Positions 52,153 to 60,420 of a stretch of DNA of 64,000 nt are shown here, piece by piece. Within the stretch, counting starts at the first letter, position 1, and every line of letters starts with the position of its first letter. Source of the stretch: an uncultured Eubacteriales bacterium (GTDB lineage: Bacteria; Bacillota; Clostridia; Lachnospirales; Lachnospiraceae); NCBI GenBank assembly GCA_900542465.1, contig UQNS01000003.1, positions 97,125 through 161,124 on the forward strand, in the 5' to 3' direction. The position numbers and the translations under genes are program-made. Under the pieces are notes generated by a model that was given only the letters and a program-made list of their open reading frames with translations, was not told the origin of the DNA and did not search any database.

Positions 52153-52185
52153 CCTATCCGGCGTTTGCGCATTGCGCCGGATAGG
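52153..52185 (-). terminator. Hairpin after the recombinase gene
   Basis: CCTATCCGGCG pairs perfectly with CGCCGGATAGG over an 11-base loop that itself contains GCGC; leftward it is followed by AACGGCAAAATTTTTT. It lies at the presumed left end of the element, so it may be part of the terminal/attachment structure rather than only a terminator. Confidence 0.55.
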
Positions 52186-52193
52186 TCGGGCGG

Positions 52194-53804
52194 TCATTCG
52201 GGCAGGTCTACCTTGCCAACGAAAGAGTAATAAATATCAATGTCCTGTCTGCGTGTGCCGTTCTCGTCATAGCTGCACTCATGCACAACGATTTTCTCCA
52301 CAAACTCACGCAAAAGGGTAGGGGTAAGTTCTTCAAAGCTGGTGTACTTGCGGACAACATTCATAAACTTTTCTGCGTTTACCGTGGCTTCCTGCGCTTT
52401 GGAAAGCTCTGCCCGGATAGCGGCGGCTCTCTCTTTCAGTTCTTTCTGCTCGGCTTCATAGTCTGCCGACAGCTCCGTGAAACGCTCGTCTGAAATGCGC
52501 CCGGTCACGCTGTCCTCATACAGCCGCTTGAAGATAGCGGATAACTCGCTGATACGCTTCTCGGCGGCTTCCAGCTCCTTTTTCCTTGCGGCGTTCCTGC
52601 GCTTGCCCCCGTCCTCGTTCTGCTCGATCAGCAGCTTCATAAACCGGGCTTCGTGCTTCGCTGCATAGCTGGTGACTTTCCGCAGATTGTCGGTCACTCC
52701 GGCGGTCAACAGGTCGGTGCGGATAAAGTGCGCCGTACAGTCACGGGTACGCTTCTTGTAGCTCCCGCAGATATAACAATCCTGCTTGCGGGTGGCGTTC
52801 TGGTAACGCTGCTGGTAAAGGACGCTGCCGCAGTCGGCACAAAAGAGTATGCCGGAGAATAAGCCCACTTCATCATAGCGGTTCGGGCGTTTGCGCTGCT
52901 GGCGTAACTCCTGCACACGCTCCCACATCTGGGTGTCAATGATAGGCTCATGGTGGTTCTCGAAAATCGCCTGTTTCTCAATGGGGTTCTCTACGCTGTG
53001 CTTGGTCTTGTAGGACGGCTTCTCCGTCTTGAAGTTTACCAGACAGCCCGTGTACTCCCTGTTTTCAAGGATATGTACCACGGTATTGGTCGCCCACTTG
53101 CACTCATAGCCGGGGTGGTAGCGGCGGGTGCTTCCCGTCCGACGGTATTCCAGCGTTCCCGGCGTGGGGATCTCCTGCTCTGTGAGCATACGGGCTATCT
53201 TGGTCGGCCCGTTCCCGGCAAGGCACAAGCTGTAAATCTGCCGCACAACAGGGGCGGCTTCCCCGTCAATGATAAAATTTTCGTCCTCGTCCATAAAGTA
53301 GCCGTATACGGGTTTGCTCGTGACGGGCTTCCCGCTCATACCCTTAGACCGTTTTACTGCTTTGATTTTCTTGCTCGTATCTCTCACCAGCCATTCGTTA
53401 AAAATGTTCCGCAGAGGGGCAAAATCATTGTCGCCCTGTGCGCTGTCCACTCCGTCATTGATAGCGATAAAGCGGACGCCTTTCTGTGGGAAAATCATTT
53501 CCGTATACATTCCCACTTGCAGATAGTTTCGCCCTAACCGTGACATATCCTTGACGATAACGGTGCCGACTTTTCCGGCTTCAATGTCCGCAAGCATGGC
53601 TTGAAAACCGGGTCTTTGGAAGTTCGCCCCAGAATAACCGTCATCTGTGTACCATTGCAGATTGGAAAAGCCGTTCTGCTTCGCATAGGTTTCAAGAATA
53701 CGCTTCTGGTTTGAAATAGAATTGCTCTCACCTTGCAGCTCGTCCTCGTGGGATAATCTCGGATAAAGGGCGGTAATAAGGTTTCGGGTGGTCTGTCTTA
53801 ACAT
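52194..53804 (-). CDS. Large serine recombinase (TndX-like integrase)
   Basis: The 536-residue integrase/excisionase catalyses site-specific insertion and excision of the element. The resolvase domain begins ALYPRLSHEDE with nucleophile Ser 18, and continues with VGTVIVKDMSRLGRNYLQVGMYTE and FAPLRNIFNEWLVRDTSKKIK. The recombinase domain (KPVYGYFMDEDENFIID...) is followed by a zinc ribbon (CADCGSVLYQQRYQ, CYICGSYKKRTRDC), a coiled coil rich in Ala, Lys and Glu, and a C-terminal DUF4368-like part. ATG 53804 is chosen because GGAGG lies 7 bases upstream; ATG 53816 would overlap it. It reads toward the left end. Confidence 0.93.
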   Translation of the reverse strand: MLRQTTRNLITALYPRLSHEDELQGESNSISNQKRILETYAKQNGFSNLQWYTDDGYSGANFQRPGFQAMLADIEAGKVGTVIVKDMSRLGRNYLQVGMYTEMIFPQKGVRFIAINDGVDSAQGDNDFAPLRNIFNEWLVRDTSKKIKAVKRSKGMSGKPVTSKPVYGYFMDEDENFIIDGEAAPVVRQIYSLCLAGNGPTKIARMLTEQEIPTPGTLEYRRTGSTRRYHPGYECKWATNTVVHILENREYTGCLVNFKTEKPSYKTKHSVENPIEKQAIFENHHEPIIDTQMWERVQELRQQRKRPNRYDEVGLFSGILFCADCGSVLYQQRYQNATRKQDCYICGSYKKRTRDCTAHFIRTDLLTAGVTDNLRKVTSYAAKHEARFMKLLIEQNEDGGKRRNAARKKELEAAEKRISELSAIFKRLYEDSVTGRISDERFTELSADYEAEQKELKERAAAIRAELSKAQEATVNAEKFMNVVRKYTSFEELTPTLLREFVEKIVVHECSYDENGTRRQDIDIYYSFVGKVDLPE

Positions 53805-53904
53805 AGTGTCCTCCATTTCCGACAGCCAGCCCCACTATTCCGTATGACTATCATACCACACGCCGGGGCTGGCTGTACAGTCCTTTCTGCTTCTTTACGT
53901 CCCG

Positions 53905-54087
53905 TCAAATTGCCGATTTTTGTGTAGCAGCTTCCGCTTCCAGCACTTTCAGCATTTTATCGGCGGCGGTGGCGGTGGTGTCCTGCTTGAAATAGCCGGA
54001 AACGACAAGGACAGAATTACCTATGCGGATTTCCGTCACGCAATCCGGGCGGCGGGTGCTGCGGTCATTCTTTGGGGTGTTGGTCAT
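53905..54087 (-). CDS. Transposon-encoded protein TnpW-like
   Basis: The 60-residue protein matches the small TnpW proteins of Tn4451/Tn1549-type elements: CVTEIRIGNSVLVVSGYFKQ followed by TAADKMLKVLEAEA. TnpW was described in Tn4451; its function is not known. Its ATG overlaps the stop of the DnaC-like gene as ATGA, with GAAAGGAGA upstream. Confidence 0.7.
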   Translation of the reverse strand: MTNTPKNDRSTRRPDCVTEIRIGNSVLVVSGYFKQDTTATAADKMLKVLEAEAATQKSAI

Positions 54088-54941
54088 AGGCGGCTCTCCT
54101 TTCTGTTCATCAGCTTTTTCAGTTGTCCCATTTTCTCCTGCGCCGTGGCTTTTCGGAAGTTGCTCCCGGTAAAGCGGACAGGAGAACACATTTCAATCAG
54201 ACGGTCATAAATGCGGGCGTGGGCGGTGTCCTCCGGGTGCTGCAAGTCCTCCAGCGTGAGATTAGTCGTGACGATCAGCGGCCTGCCGCTGCGGTAACGG
54301 CTGTCAATCACGTTGTAGACCTGCTCTAAGCCGTATTCCGTTCCCCGTTCCATTCCAAAATCGTCAAGGATAAGCAGCGGGAAGCTGCAAAGTCGGGAGA
54401 TATATTCATTCCTGCCCTCAAAGCTGGCGGCAAGGTCACCCAATATCAATGCAAAGTTTGTCATGCACACGGGGATTTCACGCTCCATAAGGGCATTTGC
54501 GATACAGCCCGCAAAATAGCTCTTGCCTGTGCCAACGCCGCCCCATAGCAGATAGCCAATGTTGCGCTCTTTCATGGTTTCCCAGTTCTCCACATAGAAA
54601 TGGGCGTGTTCCATTTGCGGGCACTTGCCGTTGTCGTTCTCAAACGTCCAGCCCTGCATAGCCGGGTCTGTAAAGCCCCGCCGCTTCAACCGCTCGACAG
54701 TTTCAAGGTGACTGCGCTGTTTCTCTGCGGCTTCCCGTTCCTCACGCTCTGCCCGCTGGCAGTCACATTCTGCCGGGTGGCGGTCGCGCCCCAGCCATGC
54801 GGCGGTTTCTTTGGGGAAATAGCCCTCTTTGGGCTTGTGGCACTTCCCGCAGTATAAAAGCCCGTCCTCGCCGGTGTAGTCCTCCGGCTCCGGCGTGGTG
54901 TCGGTCATATTCAAAATCATTTCATCAAATCCATTCGTCAT
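54084..54941 (-). CDS. DnaC/IstB-like ATP-binding protein (helicase loader)
   Basis: The 285-residue AAA+ ATPase has an N-terminal zinc-like Cys cluster (LLYCGKCHKPKEGYF...ECDCQRAE), Walker A GGVGTGKSYF and Walker B LLILDDFGMERG. Such proteins load the replicative helicase. With the replisome organiser encoded just upstream it probably drives replication of the excised circle. Both junctions are 4-base ATGA overlaps, so the three genes are tightly coupled. Confidence 0.9.
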   Translation of the reverse strand: MTNGFDEMILNMTDTTPEPEDYTGEDGLLYCGKCHKPKEGYFPKETAAWLGRDRHPAECDCQRAEREEREAAEKQRSHLETVERLKRRGFTDPAMQGWTFENDNGKCPQMEHAHFYVENWETMKERNIGYLLWGGVGTGKSYFAGCIANALMEREIPVCMTNFALILGDLAASFEGRNEYISRLCSFPLLILDDFGMERGTEYGLEQVYNVIDSRYRSGRPLIVTTNLTLEDLQHPEDTAHARIYDRLIEMCSPVRFTGSNFRKATAQEKMGQLKKLMNRKESRL

Positions 54942-55702
54942 AAGCTCTCGCCCTCCTTACAGGTATAATCGGGTATGCCCTTTTTCGGGGCTTTCTTGGC
55001 TGCGTCCTCCTGCGCCCACTTGAAAATCGTGGCTGCATGGCTCTTGTATTTCCTCCCGCTGGAAGCGATATGGCAGGATAGGCGGTCAATGTAATACTCC
55101 CACTTGCCGGGAAGCTCTGTTTTCAGCCCGTCAAGCTCCGTATCGGAAAGAATGACATTGTGGTATCTGCCATAGGCGGCGGGGGCGGGGTGTCCCGTTT
55201 CTAACTCTCTCTCTTTTTCTATTTCTATATCTATCTCTTTCTCTTTCTCTATCTCTATCTCTGGTGGACAAATGTCCGCTCGATATGGTGGACATTTGTC
55301 CGCCCCTGTCTGCGGCAGGGCTTTTTGTTCCTGCAAAGCCAGCCGCGCCCTGCGCTTGCGCTCCCCCTCGGTAGAGGACTGGCCGATTAAAAGCTCAATG
55401 TTGCTCATGTAGAGTGCGCCGCTTGGCAAAGGCTCCACAAGCCCCAGCTTCATAAAGATTTTCAAAGCTCTCTCTACGGTACCTACCTGCTGGCGGGTAA
55501 TGGTCGCAATCATCTGGGCGGTGTAGGGGATATTCTCGTCAAGCTGCAATTTCCCGCCGTTTTTCAGCGATTTCAAGTACAGCTTCAAGAGAATGTTGGA
55601 ATAGATAACGCCGTCCTGCATATTTTCCAGCAGAACGATTGCATCATCGTCAAAATAGCTCTCTTTCAGCTTGAGGTAGTAATATTTGCGGTTATCTGCC
55701 AT
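54938..55702 (-). CDS. Phage-type replisome organiser protein
   Basis: The 254-residue protein has the N-terminal phage replisome-organiser domain: YYYLKLKESYFDDDAIVLLENM and GVIYSNILLKLYLKSLKNGG, then a winged-helix-like QMIATITRQQVGTVERALKIFMKLGLV. A low-complexity segment of Glu, Ile and Lys (about residues 150-178) separates it from a C-terminal DnaD-like part (AAYGRYHNVILSDTELDGLK, KSHAATIFKWAQ). It should bind the origin and recruit the DnaC-like partner. ATG 55702 follows GGACGCAGCC, a modest ribosome-binding site. Two direct repeats inside the gene (55,262-55,303) may be the origin. Confidence 0.88.
   Translation of the reverse strand: MADNRKYYYLKLKESYFDDDAIVLLENMQDGVIYSNILLKLYLKSLKNGGKLQLDENIPYTAQMIATITRQQVGTVERALKIFMKLGLVEPLPSGALYMSNIELLIGQSSTEGERKRRARLALQEQKALPQTGADKCPPYRADICPPEIEIEKEKEIDIEIEKERELETGHPAPAAYGRYHNVILSDTELDGLKTELPGKWEYYIDRLSCHIASSGRKYKSHAATIFKWAQEDAAKKAPKKGIPDYTCKEGESL
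55262..55303 (-). repeat. Candidate iterons inside the replisome-organiser gene
   Basis: TGGTGGACAAATGTCCGC (55,262) and TGGTGGACATTTGTCCGC (55,286) are 18-mers differing by two bases, 24 bases apart, each with a near-palindromic GGACA-TGTCC core. They lie next to an AT- and pyrimidine-rich tract (55,205-55,262), an arrangement typical of phage and plasmid origins within initiator genes. Confidence 0.55.
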
Positions 55703-55883
55703 AGGCTGCGTCCTCCTTTTTCCAGCGTTTGGAATAATAGCGAGGGCATAGTATGATAACCGCCCGGAAGCTCTGTTTGCAGTCACGGGTGCAGCCCCGG
55801 CATAGGTCGTTGTAAGTGATACGGTTGCGGTGGTTGAGGAAGAAAGACCATTCCAGCCGCCGCTTCTTGCTCATTCTCGGCAA
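55692..55883 (-). CDS. Small Cys-containing element protein
   Basis: The 63-residue basic protein (MSKKRRLEWSFFLNHRNRITYNDLCRGCTRDCKQSF) has three Cys in CRGCTRDC, a possible metal knuckle. TTG 55883 with AAAGGAGC upstream is the likely start; ATG 55874 is the alternative. Its end overlaps the replisome-organiser start by 11 bases. Similar short genes occur in this position in related elements, from memory. Function unknown. Confidence 0.5.
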   Translation of the reverse strand: MPRMSKKRRLEWSFFLNHRNRITYNDLCRGCTRDCKQSFRAVIILCPRYYSKRWKKEDAAYGR

Positions 55884-56069
55884 TGGTAAGCTCCTTTCTG
55901 CCGTTCCTATCGGTGTAGCGGGATAGGGGGCATTTTCTGTATGTTCTCGGTATCATTTTCGGGCTTTTTCTGCCCTGTAAGCCCCGTTTGGAAGTCGGGG
56001 AGTATTGCGGTAAGGGTTCATATCATACCTGTATTTTTGTAGGGTTTCGGTATCATTTCGGGGCGGTCT

Positions 56070-57701
56070 TTAACGCTCCTGTTCACGCTTTTTCTGCTGG
56101 CTCGGTGCGCCCCTTAAAATCTGGTCGATATTGCGTCTGACTGTCTGAAGCTCCTGCGCCCGCTGGCGTTTCTCCCGGTAGTCGTTATATCCGGCGTTCT
56201 TCTGGACGGTAAGCTGCTCAATCTCCCTTTGCAGGGCTTTGCTGGCTGGCAGCTTGGTTATTCCATGCTCCCGGAAATAACGGGCGGCTGTGTCCGCTAT
56301 GATAAAATCGCTTTCGTGCTGTTCCCGGTAGGCTCTCCGGGCTTTCTCCGATTTCTGCGCTTTCAGACCGTCACGGGCGGGCTTCGTGCCGATATAGCCC
56401 AAAAGGTTGCGCTGCAATTCCTTTTTCTCCCGGATAGCGGCTTCCAGCCCTTTCAGTCCGGCAAGGCTCTCCTGCGTGGCGGTGTTGGCTGCGGAAATGG
56501 CAGCGTCCAGCTCGTCCGGGGAAGAAAAGCCATACTGCTGGTAGAGCATGAGGGTAGCCGACATCTGTTTGAGGTTGTGCATGGTCGCCCACTTCTCATA
56601 GCCCCGTCCTTTCCCCTCGGCTCGCTTGGCGGCTATGTCTACCATGCGCTGTACAGCGTCATTGTTCGGGGCGTTTTTCGCTTCTTTTTTCGTCCGTAAG
56701 CGGTCTTTGATACTGCCGGGGTATTCCGCTATGGCTGCGGGTTTTTCGGCGGCTCTGGCGGCGTTCTGCTCCAAAACGGAGAGGACAGCAGCCCGGTCAA
56801 AATCGTCCCCCAGCTTCCGGGCGGTAATTGGCTTCGTCCTGTCCGGCGTGAGGTAACTTAGCCGCCCCCGGCTCTCCTTGACGGTCACACCATGCCGGAG
56901 AAGCAGGGCGGCAAACTCATCAAAGCCGGAAGCAGCGGCAAGGGCTTCCCGGATAGTCCGGCGCAGCTTCGCCTTATCCGTTTCAAACTTGGTCTGCCGG
57001 GGCGCGATACCGTCCGCAGCAATAGGGGCGTTGGCTCTGTCAAGGGCAGCCTGTCCTTTCTTCTGCGCCCAATACTCACGCTCGGTAATGCGTTCTTTGC
57101 TGCCGTTCAAAAGGTCTATCTGGTAAAGCCCCTCGCTGTGGCACATCTCCATGACTTCGGCTTTCAGATAGTTCATAGCTGCGTCCGTACAGCGGTGCTT
57201 GCAGCCTGCTTTCCTGTCCGCTGGCCTGTCCATGTGGGGCAGCATGGGAACCTCCGCAATCCGCAGACTGTTAATGACGATATGCACATGGATATTTTCG
57301 GTGTGGCTGTGTCCGTCCGGGTGGGTGCAGACAAGGGCCTGGTGTCCGGGGAAATGCTCGGCGCAGAACTTCTCGCCCAGCTCCTGCGCCCGATCAACGG
57401 TCAAGCCGTTGTCCGGGCCGTCCCGTGGGTCAAAGCTGATGATGTAGTGGTGGCTCTTTACGTCCTCCCGTTTCTGGTTCTTGCCGTAGCGGAGATTGGA
57501 GCGCATACAGGCAACGGCAAAATCCTCCCCGCCACAATTCAGAGAGGATATGCGGTAGTCTACCCTCGGTATGAGCCGCCCGTCTGCGTCAAGGGTGGGC
57601 TTCATGGTAAACTCGTCATGCTCGAATGTGAGGTATTTTTCAGCGTCCCCGTAGTTGGCATTTTTAGAGCTGATATGTTTGAGTATCGCCAACGGCTTCA
57701 C
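56070..57701 (-). CDS. MOBP-type relaxase (MobA/VirD2-like)
   Basis: The 543-residue relaxase nicks oriT and leads the strand into the recipient. The N-terminal relaxase domain has the catalytic Tyr candidate in SSKNANYGDAEKYLTFEHDEF, KSHHYIISFDPRDGPDNGL and the metal-binding HUH-like motif HSHTENIHVHIVINSL. The C-terminal half is helical and basic. Start is GTG 57701 or TTG 57692 (with AGGTGA upstream). It overlaps the mobC gene by 38 bases, so the two are coupled. Confidence 0.92.
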   Translation of the reverse strand: MKPLAILKHISSKNANYGDAEKYLTFEHDEFTMKPTLDADGRLIPRVDYRISSLNCGGEDFAVACMRSNLRYGKNQKREDVKSHHYIISFDPRDGPDNGLTVDRAQELGEKFCAEHFPGHQALVCTHPDGHSHTENIHVHIVINSLRIAEVPMLPHMDRPADRKAGCKHRCTDAAMNYLKAEVMEMCHSEGLYQIDLLNGSKERITEREYWAQKKGQAALDRANAPIAADGIAPRQTKFETDKAKLRRTIREALAAASGFDEFAALLLRHGVTVKESRGRLSYLTPDRTKPITARKLGDDFDRAAVLSVLEQNAARAAEKPAAIAEYPGSIKDRLRTKKEAKNAPNNDAVQRMVDIAAKRAEGKGRGYEKWATMHNLKQMSATLMLYQQYGFSSPDELDAAISAANTATQESLAGLKGLEAAIREKKELQRNLLGYIGTKPARDGLKAQKSEKARRAYREQHESDFIIADTAARYFREHGITKLPASKALQREIEQLTVQKNAGYNDYREKRQRAQELQTVRRNIDQILRGAPSQQKKREQER

Positions 57702-58062
57702 CTACTTTCTGCAAGACTTCAAACTTCAAGGCGGCAAGGTCGGCGGCGGCTCCCCGCACTTCCTTTTCCAGCCCCCGGTAGGGGCTTCCGTATTCGTTCA
57801 GGCTCCGGGCAATCTGGTTTAAGTTGCCGCCGATTTTCCCGTACTCTGCCGTGAGCTTGGAGAGGGCGGCAAGCAGCCCGTCATTGACCGGGGAAACGGT
57901 GACAATGGGGCGTATGGTCGCTTTCCGTATGGCTTGCCGGATAAACTCGGACTGGCTGATTTCATAAGCCGCCAGCCGCCCGGTGAAGTCGGCGTATTCT
58001 TCATCGGTCATGCGGGTCTTTACCACATGACGGCGGTGGGGCGTATTGTATTTCTTTCGCAT
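57664..58062 (-). CDS. mobC: Relaxosome protein MobC
   Basis: The 132-residue basic protein has the ribbon-helix-helix start HVVKTRMTDEEYADFTGRLAAYEISQSEFIRQAI and the MobC-type block GGNLNQIARSLNEYG. MobC melts or marks oriT so the relaxase can nick. ATG 58062 is preceded by AAAGGAGG; the frame extends upstream to 58,236 but those codons are in the candidate oriT. The MobC-relaxase pair is typical for Tn1549-like mobilisation modules. Confidence 0.88.
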   Translation of the reverse strand: MRKKYNTPHRRHVVKTRMTDEEYADFTGRLAAYEISQSEFIRQAIRKATIRPIVTVSPVNDGLLAALSKLTAEYGKIGGNLNQIARSLNEYGSPYRGLEKEVRGAAADLAALKFEVLQKVGEAVGDTQTYQL

Positions 58063-58511
58063 GGTCTGTGACCTCCTTTCTCGCCCGACAGGGCGCATAG
58101 CAGGGTTTGGGGAAGGCACTCCCCAACAAGATTCCCGCAGGGGCAAAAATAAGCGGAGAGCGAATTTTGGCACCTCGGTAGAATCTTGCTCTGAAAAACT
58201 CCGGCGTTCCCCGGCTCCCGTCCTTTCCGCTAACAAAACGTTTCAAAAGGGCTTTGCTACCCGCTATTCCGGCTTATCTTGAAAATTTTCCTTTCACTAC
58301 CTACAACACCACGCAAAGCAAAATGGACGGAGATTTTTAGAATTTCCCCTCTATTCCCTACAACACCACGCAAGCCGGAATAGGCGGACAATGGCAGTAT
58401 TTTTTTCTTTGATACCCTCTACGGATAAGTAAGGGATTTTGCCAACTGCGGCGGCTATTTTCCCTTTTGTTTTTTCATACTGGGGATTTTCAAAAATGCC
58501 AAACAGGAACG
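58063..58511. other. Candidate oriT region upstream of mobC
   Basis: No gene of convincing quality lies here. Seen are: TTGGGGAAGGCACTCCCCAA dyad (about 58,107-58,127); two 17-bp direct repeats CCTACAACACCACGCAA at 58,300 and 58,357; and flanking inverted arms CCGCTATTCCGGCTT (58,261-58,275) and AAGCCGGAATAGGCGG (58,372-58,387). Repeats of this kind directly upstream of mobC-relaxase mark transfer origins. Confidence 0.55.
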
Positions 58512-58513
58512 AA

Positions 58514-58551
58514 AAAAAGCAGCAAATCTGTTGAATAGATTTACTGCTTTC
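58514..58551 (-). terminator. Terminator of the sigma/HTH operon
   Basis: Leftward AAAGCAGTAAATCT pairs with AGATTTGCTGCTTT (one mismatch) across a 7-base loop and is followed by TTTTTTTC. Confidence 0.85.
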
Positions 58552-58595
58552 TGGTTGCCGGCGAAGCGGCGGTTATTCAGTTGTAGGCGGTAGGG

Positions 58596-58799
58596 CTATC
58601 TCCCAAAGCGGAACTTGAAAATAGCTGTGAGAAGCGTCTGGGTGATGTAGTCCTCTGTATCTTGGTCTACCCGTCCATTCACACGGGCGGCACATTGTAT
58701 GCGGCGGCGGTAATACTGCAATACAGTTCCCACCGCTTCCGGCTCCCCGCTGGCGGCTTGGACGATTGTTTCATAGGGGAGAAGCCTATTATTTCTCAT
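58596..58799 (-). CDS. Helix-turn-helix protein, Tn916 ORF8-like
   Basis: The 67-residue protein (LLPYETIVQAASGEPEAVGTVLQYY, then QDTEDYITQTLLTAIFKFRF) matches the small helix-turn-helix family found with the sigma-like factor in Tn916-type elements. ATG 58799 lies 11 bases inside the sigma gene's 3' end, so the two are coupled. It likely controls transfer or excision genes. Confidence 0.8.
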   Translation of the reverse strand: MRNNRLLPYETIVQAASGEPEAVGTVLQYYRRRIQCAARVNGRVDQDTEDYITQTLLTAIFKFRFGR

Positions 58800-59235
58800 A
58801 TGCCATTCCCTCCATTTCCGCTTGGAGCTGCCGTAGGGCTTTTCGGATATGGTAGCCCGCTGTGCTGCGGCTGCGCCCGTACTGTCTGCCAATTTCGTGC
58901 TGTGGAATACGCTTGAAAAAGGACAGGTAAATCATTTCCCGCTCCCGTTCGTCCAGCCGTGACAGGGCTTCCGCAAGTAAACCGCTGCTGAAAATGACCG
59001 TATCGCCGCAAAGGGTAAGTATGTATTCCTCGTCCGGCTCCGGGGCTTGGAAATATTCATCTGTCGTGCCTAAAGGGTAGTGCTTTTCGTCTGTGAGGTA
59101 TTCAAGGGATATTTCTCTTTTGTGCTTCCTGCTCCGTGTCCTCGCTGCGTTGATCGTTGCATTTCGGATAACGACTTTGCAAAAGGCATGGAAAGTGTAC
59201 TCGATATGTTCCCGATATTCTTCTGTACAGGTCAT
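58789..59235 (-). CDS. Sigma-70-like factor, Tn916 ORF7-like
   Basis: The 148-residue protein has a region-2-like start (YTFHAFCKVVIRNATINAARTRSRKHKREISLEYL) and a clear region-4 helix-turn-helix (EALSRLDEREREMIYLSFFKRIPQHEIGRQYGRSRSTAGYHIRKALRQL). In Tn916 the equivalent protein drives transcription toward excision and transfer genes. AAAGGGGG precedes ATG 59235. A short diverged copy of its 5'-middle region occurs at 60,305-60,342, flanking the methyltransferase gene. Confidence 0.88.
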   Translation of the reverse strand: MTCTEEYREHIEYTFHAFCKVVIRNATINAARTRSRKHKREISLEYLTDEKHYPLGTTDEYFQAPEPDEEYILTLCGDTVIFSSGLLAEALSRLDEREREMIYLSFFKRIPQHEIGRQYGRSRSTAGYHIRKALRQLQAEMEGMAYEK

Positions 59236-59439
59236 GGAAAATCCCCCTTTCCTCCCAAAAGGGCTGTGGCTGGTTAGTAGTTGCTTTTTATGATAGTAAG
59301 GGGCGGCAGCACTTTAGGCTGTCGCTCCTTGACTGCCTAACTGCAAAACCGGGCGGGGCTGTCAACGGCGGGCGAAGCCCGTTCATCTTGACCGTTGACT
59401 GGCTCGGCCGGGTTTGCTATTTATCCGGCAAACTTGAAT

Positions 59440-60207
59440 TTATTTTAAGCTATCACGTTTTACCTTTTTAAGCCTTACTATCATTACCATAGGAATTTCT
59501 TTATTGTTTTTGAAACATTCTTCATAAAATCCATCAATGACAAATCCAGCTCTGAAACAAAGGTTAAAAATATCTTGTATGGAACGATGATAATAAATCT
59601 GCTCCTCCGGCTGCCCTTCGATCGCTATATCATAGTAACTGTGCGGTGTCATATATTTTTCAGTCAATGTGATAAAACAAGGGTGCTGCGTTGCAAAGAC
59701 AAAAATCCCGTTTTCCTCCAATAGTTCATAAACAGCCATAAAAAGCGGTTCAATATCCGTAATATCCATAATTGCCATATTAGAAACTGCTTTCGTAAAG
59801 GCTCGATTTCTTTTTAATCCTAATAAGCTTTCTCTATTGGTCGCATCCGCTACGCAAAACTCAATTTGTTTTGCATATTGTGATCGCCGTCTTTTAGCCA
59901 ATTCTATCATTTTTTTGCTGTAATCAAAAGCGACGACCGAAGCGCCTCTCTGTGCAAGATACGAAGAATAATTTCCATTGCCGCACGCAATATCCAAAAT
60001 GTAATCCGAAGGATCAGGAGAGAGAAGTTCCGTTACTTTGGGACGTACTACCTCTCTGTGAAATTCATTGGATTCGTCACCCATTGCATCATCCCAAAAT
60101 TGTGCGTTTTTCTCCCAGATCTTTTTGCTTTCCTCTGTTCCCATGTTCTCTCCCACTCCCAAAATTTGCCTTTTTGCTTCCATTAAATCTTCCTTACTAT
60201 ATTCCAT
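59440..60207 (-). CDS. Class I SAM-dependent methyltransferase (element cargo)
   Basis: The 255-residue protein has motif I DYILDIACGNGNYSSYLAQRG, VVAFDYSKKMIELAKRR, and CVADATN for SAM binding, preceded by WEKNAQFWDDAMGDESNEFH typical of small-molecule methyltransferases. GGAGGGTAACA precedes ATG 60207. It is transcribed with the tet gene region and is lower in G+C than the mobilisation genes, so it looks like accessory cargo. No resistance role can be inferred from sequence alone. Confidence 0.85.
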   Translation of the reverse strand: MEYSKEDLMEAKRQILGVGENMGTEESKKIWEKNAQFWDDAMGDESNEFHREVVRPKVTELLSPDPSDYILDIACGNGNYSSYLAQRGASVVAFDYSKKMIELAKRRRSQYAKQIEFCVADATNRESLLGLKRNRAFTKAVSNMAIMDITDIEPLFMAVYELLEENGIFVFATQHPCFITLTEKYMTPHSYYDIAIEGQPEEQIYYHRSIQDIFNLCFRAGFVIDGFYEECFKNNKEIPMVMIVRLKKVKRDSLK

Positions 60208-60304
60208 TGTTACCCTCCATAACTTCTGATTGTTGCCGTCTTGACTATTATGTATCTTTTCTTTCCAAAATGGTATAGGCTTTTATTTTTATAATGCTGC
60301 AAAA

Positions 60305-60342
60305 CTTTTCTTCTGTAAGGTATTCAAAGGATATTTCCCTTT
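60305..60342 (-). pseudogene. Remnant of a second sigma-like gene
   Basis: Leftward the bases encode REISFEYLTEEKF, closely like REISLEYLTDEKH of the intact sigma gene (59,083-59,123); about 33 of 39 bases agree. No further homology extends on either side. A terminator-like hairpin (GCCGCCGC/GCAGCGGC plus six T, rightward) follows at 60,342-60,379. Confidence 0.6.
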
Positions 60343-60420
60343 GCCGCCGCTATTGGAAAGCCAAAAGCAGCGGCTTTTTTACGCGATATGACCGAAAAGA
60401 CTAGAAAGCAGGATATGTCA

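Noticed and set aside
53920..54210. Rightward Gly-rich frame
   Set aside because: Antisense to the TnpW and DnaC-like genes, which have ribosome-binding sites and ATGA coupling.
52147..55911. 13-bp repeat TGCCGTTCCTATC at 52,146 and 55,899 as element att sites
   Set aside because: Both copies lie on the element side, too short and without matching flanks, so probably chance.
56892..57854. Rightward 320-codon frame opposite the relaxase
   Set aside because: Typical long shadow frame in G+C-rich DNA; the leftward relaxase has its HxHxH motif and fits the operon.
58300..58373. CRISPR-like repeats
   Set aside because: Only two copies of a 17-mer, no spacer series and no cas genes; better explained as oriT repeats.
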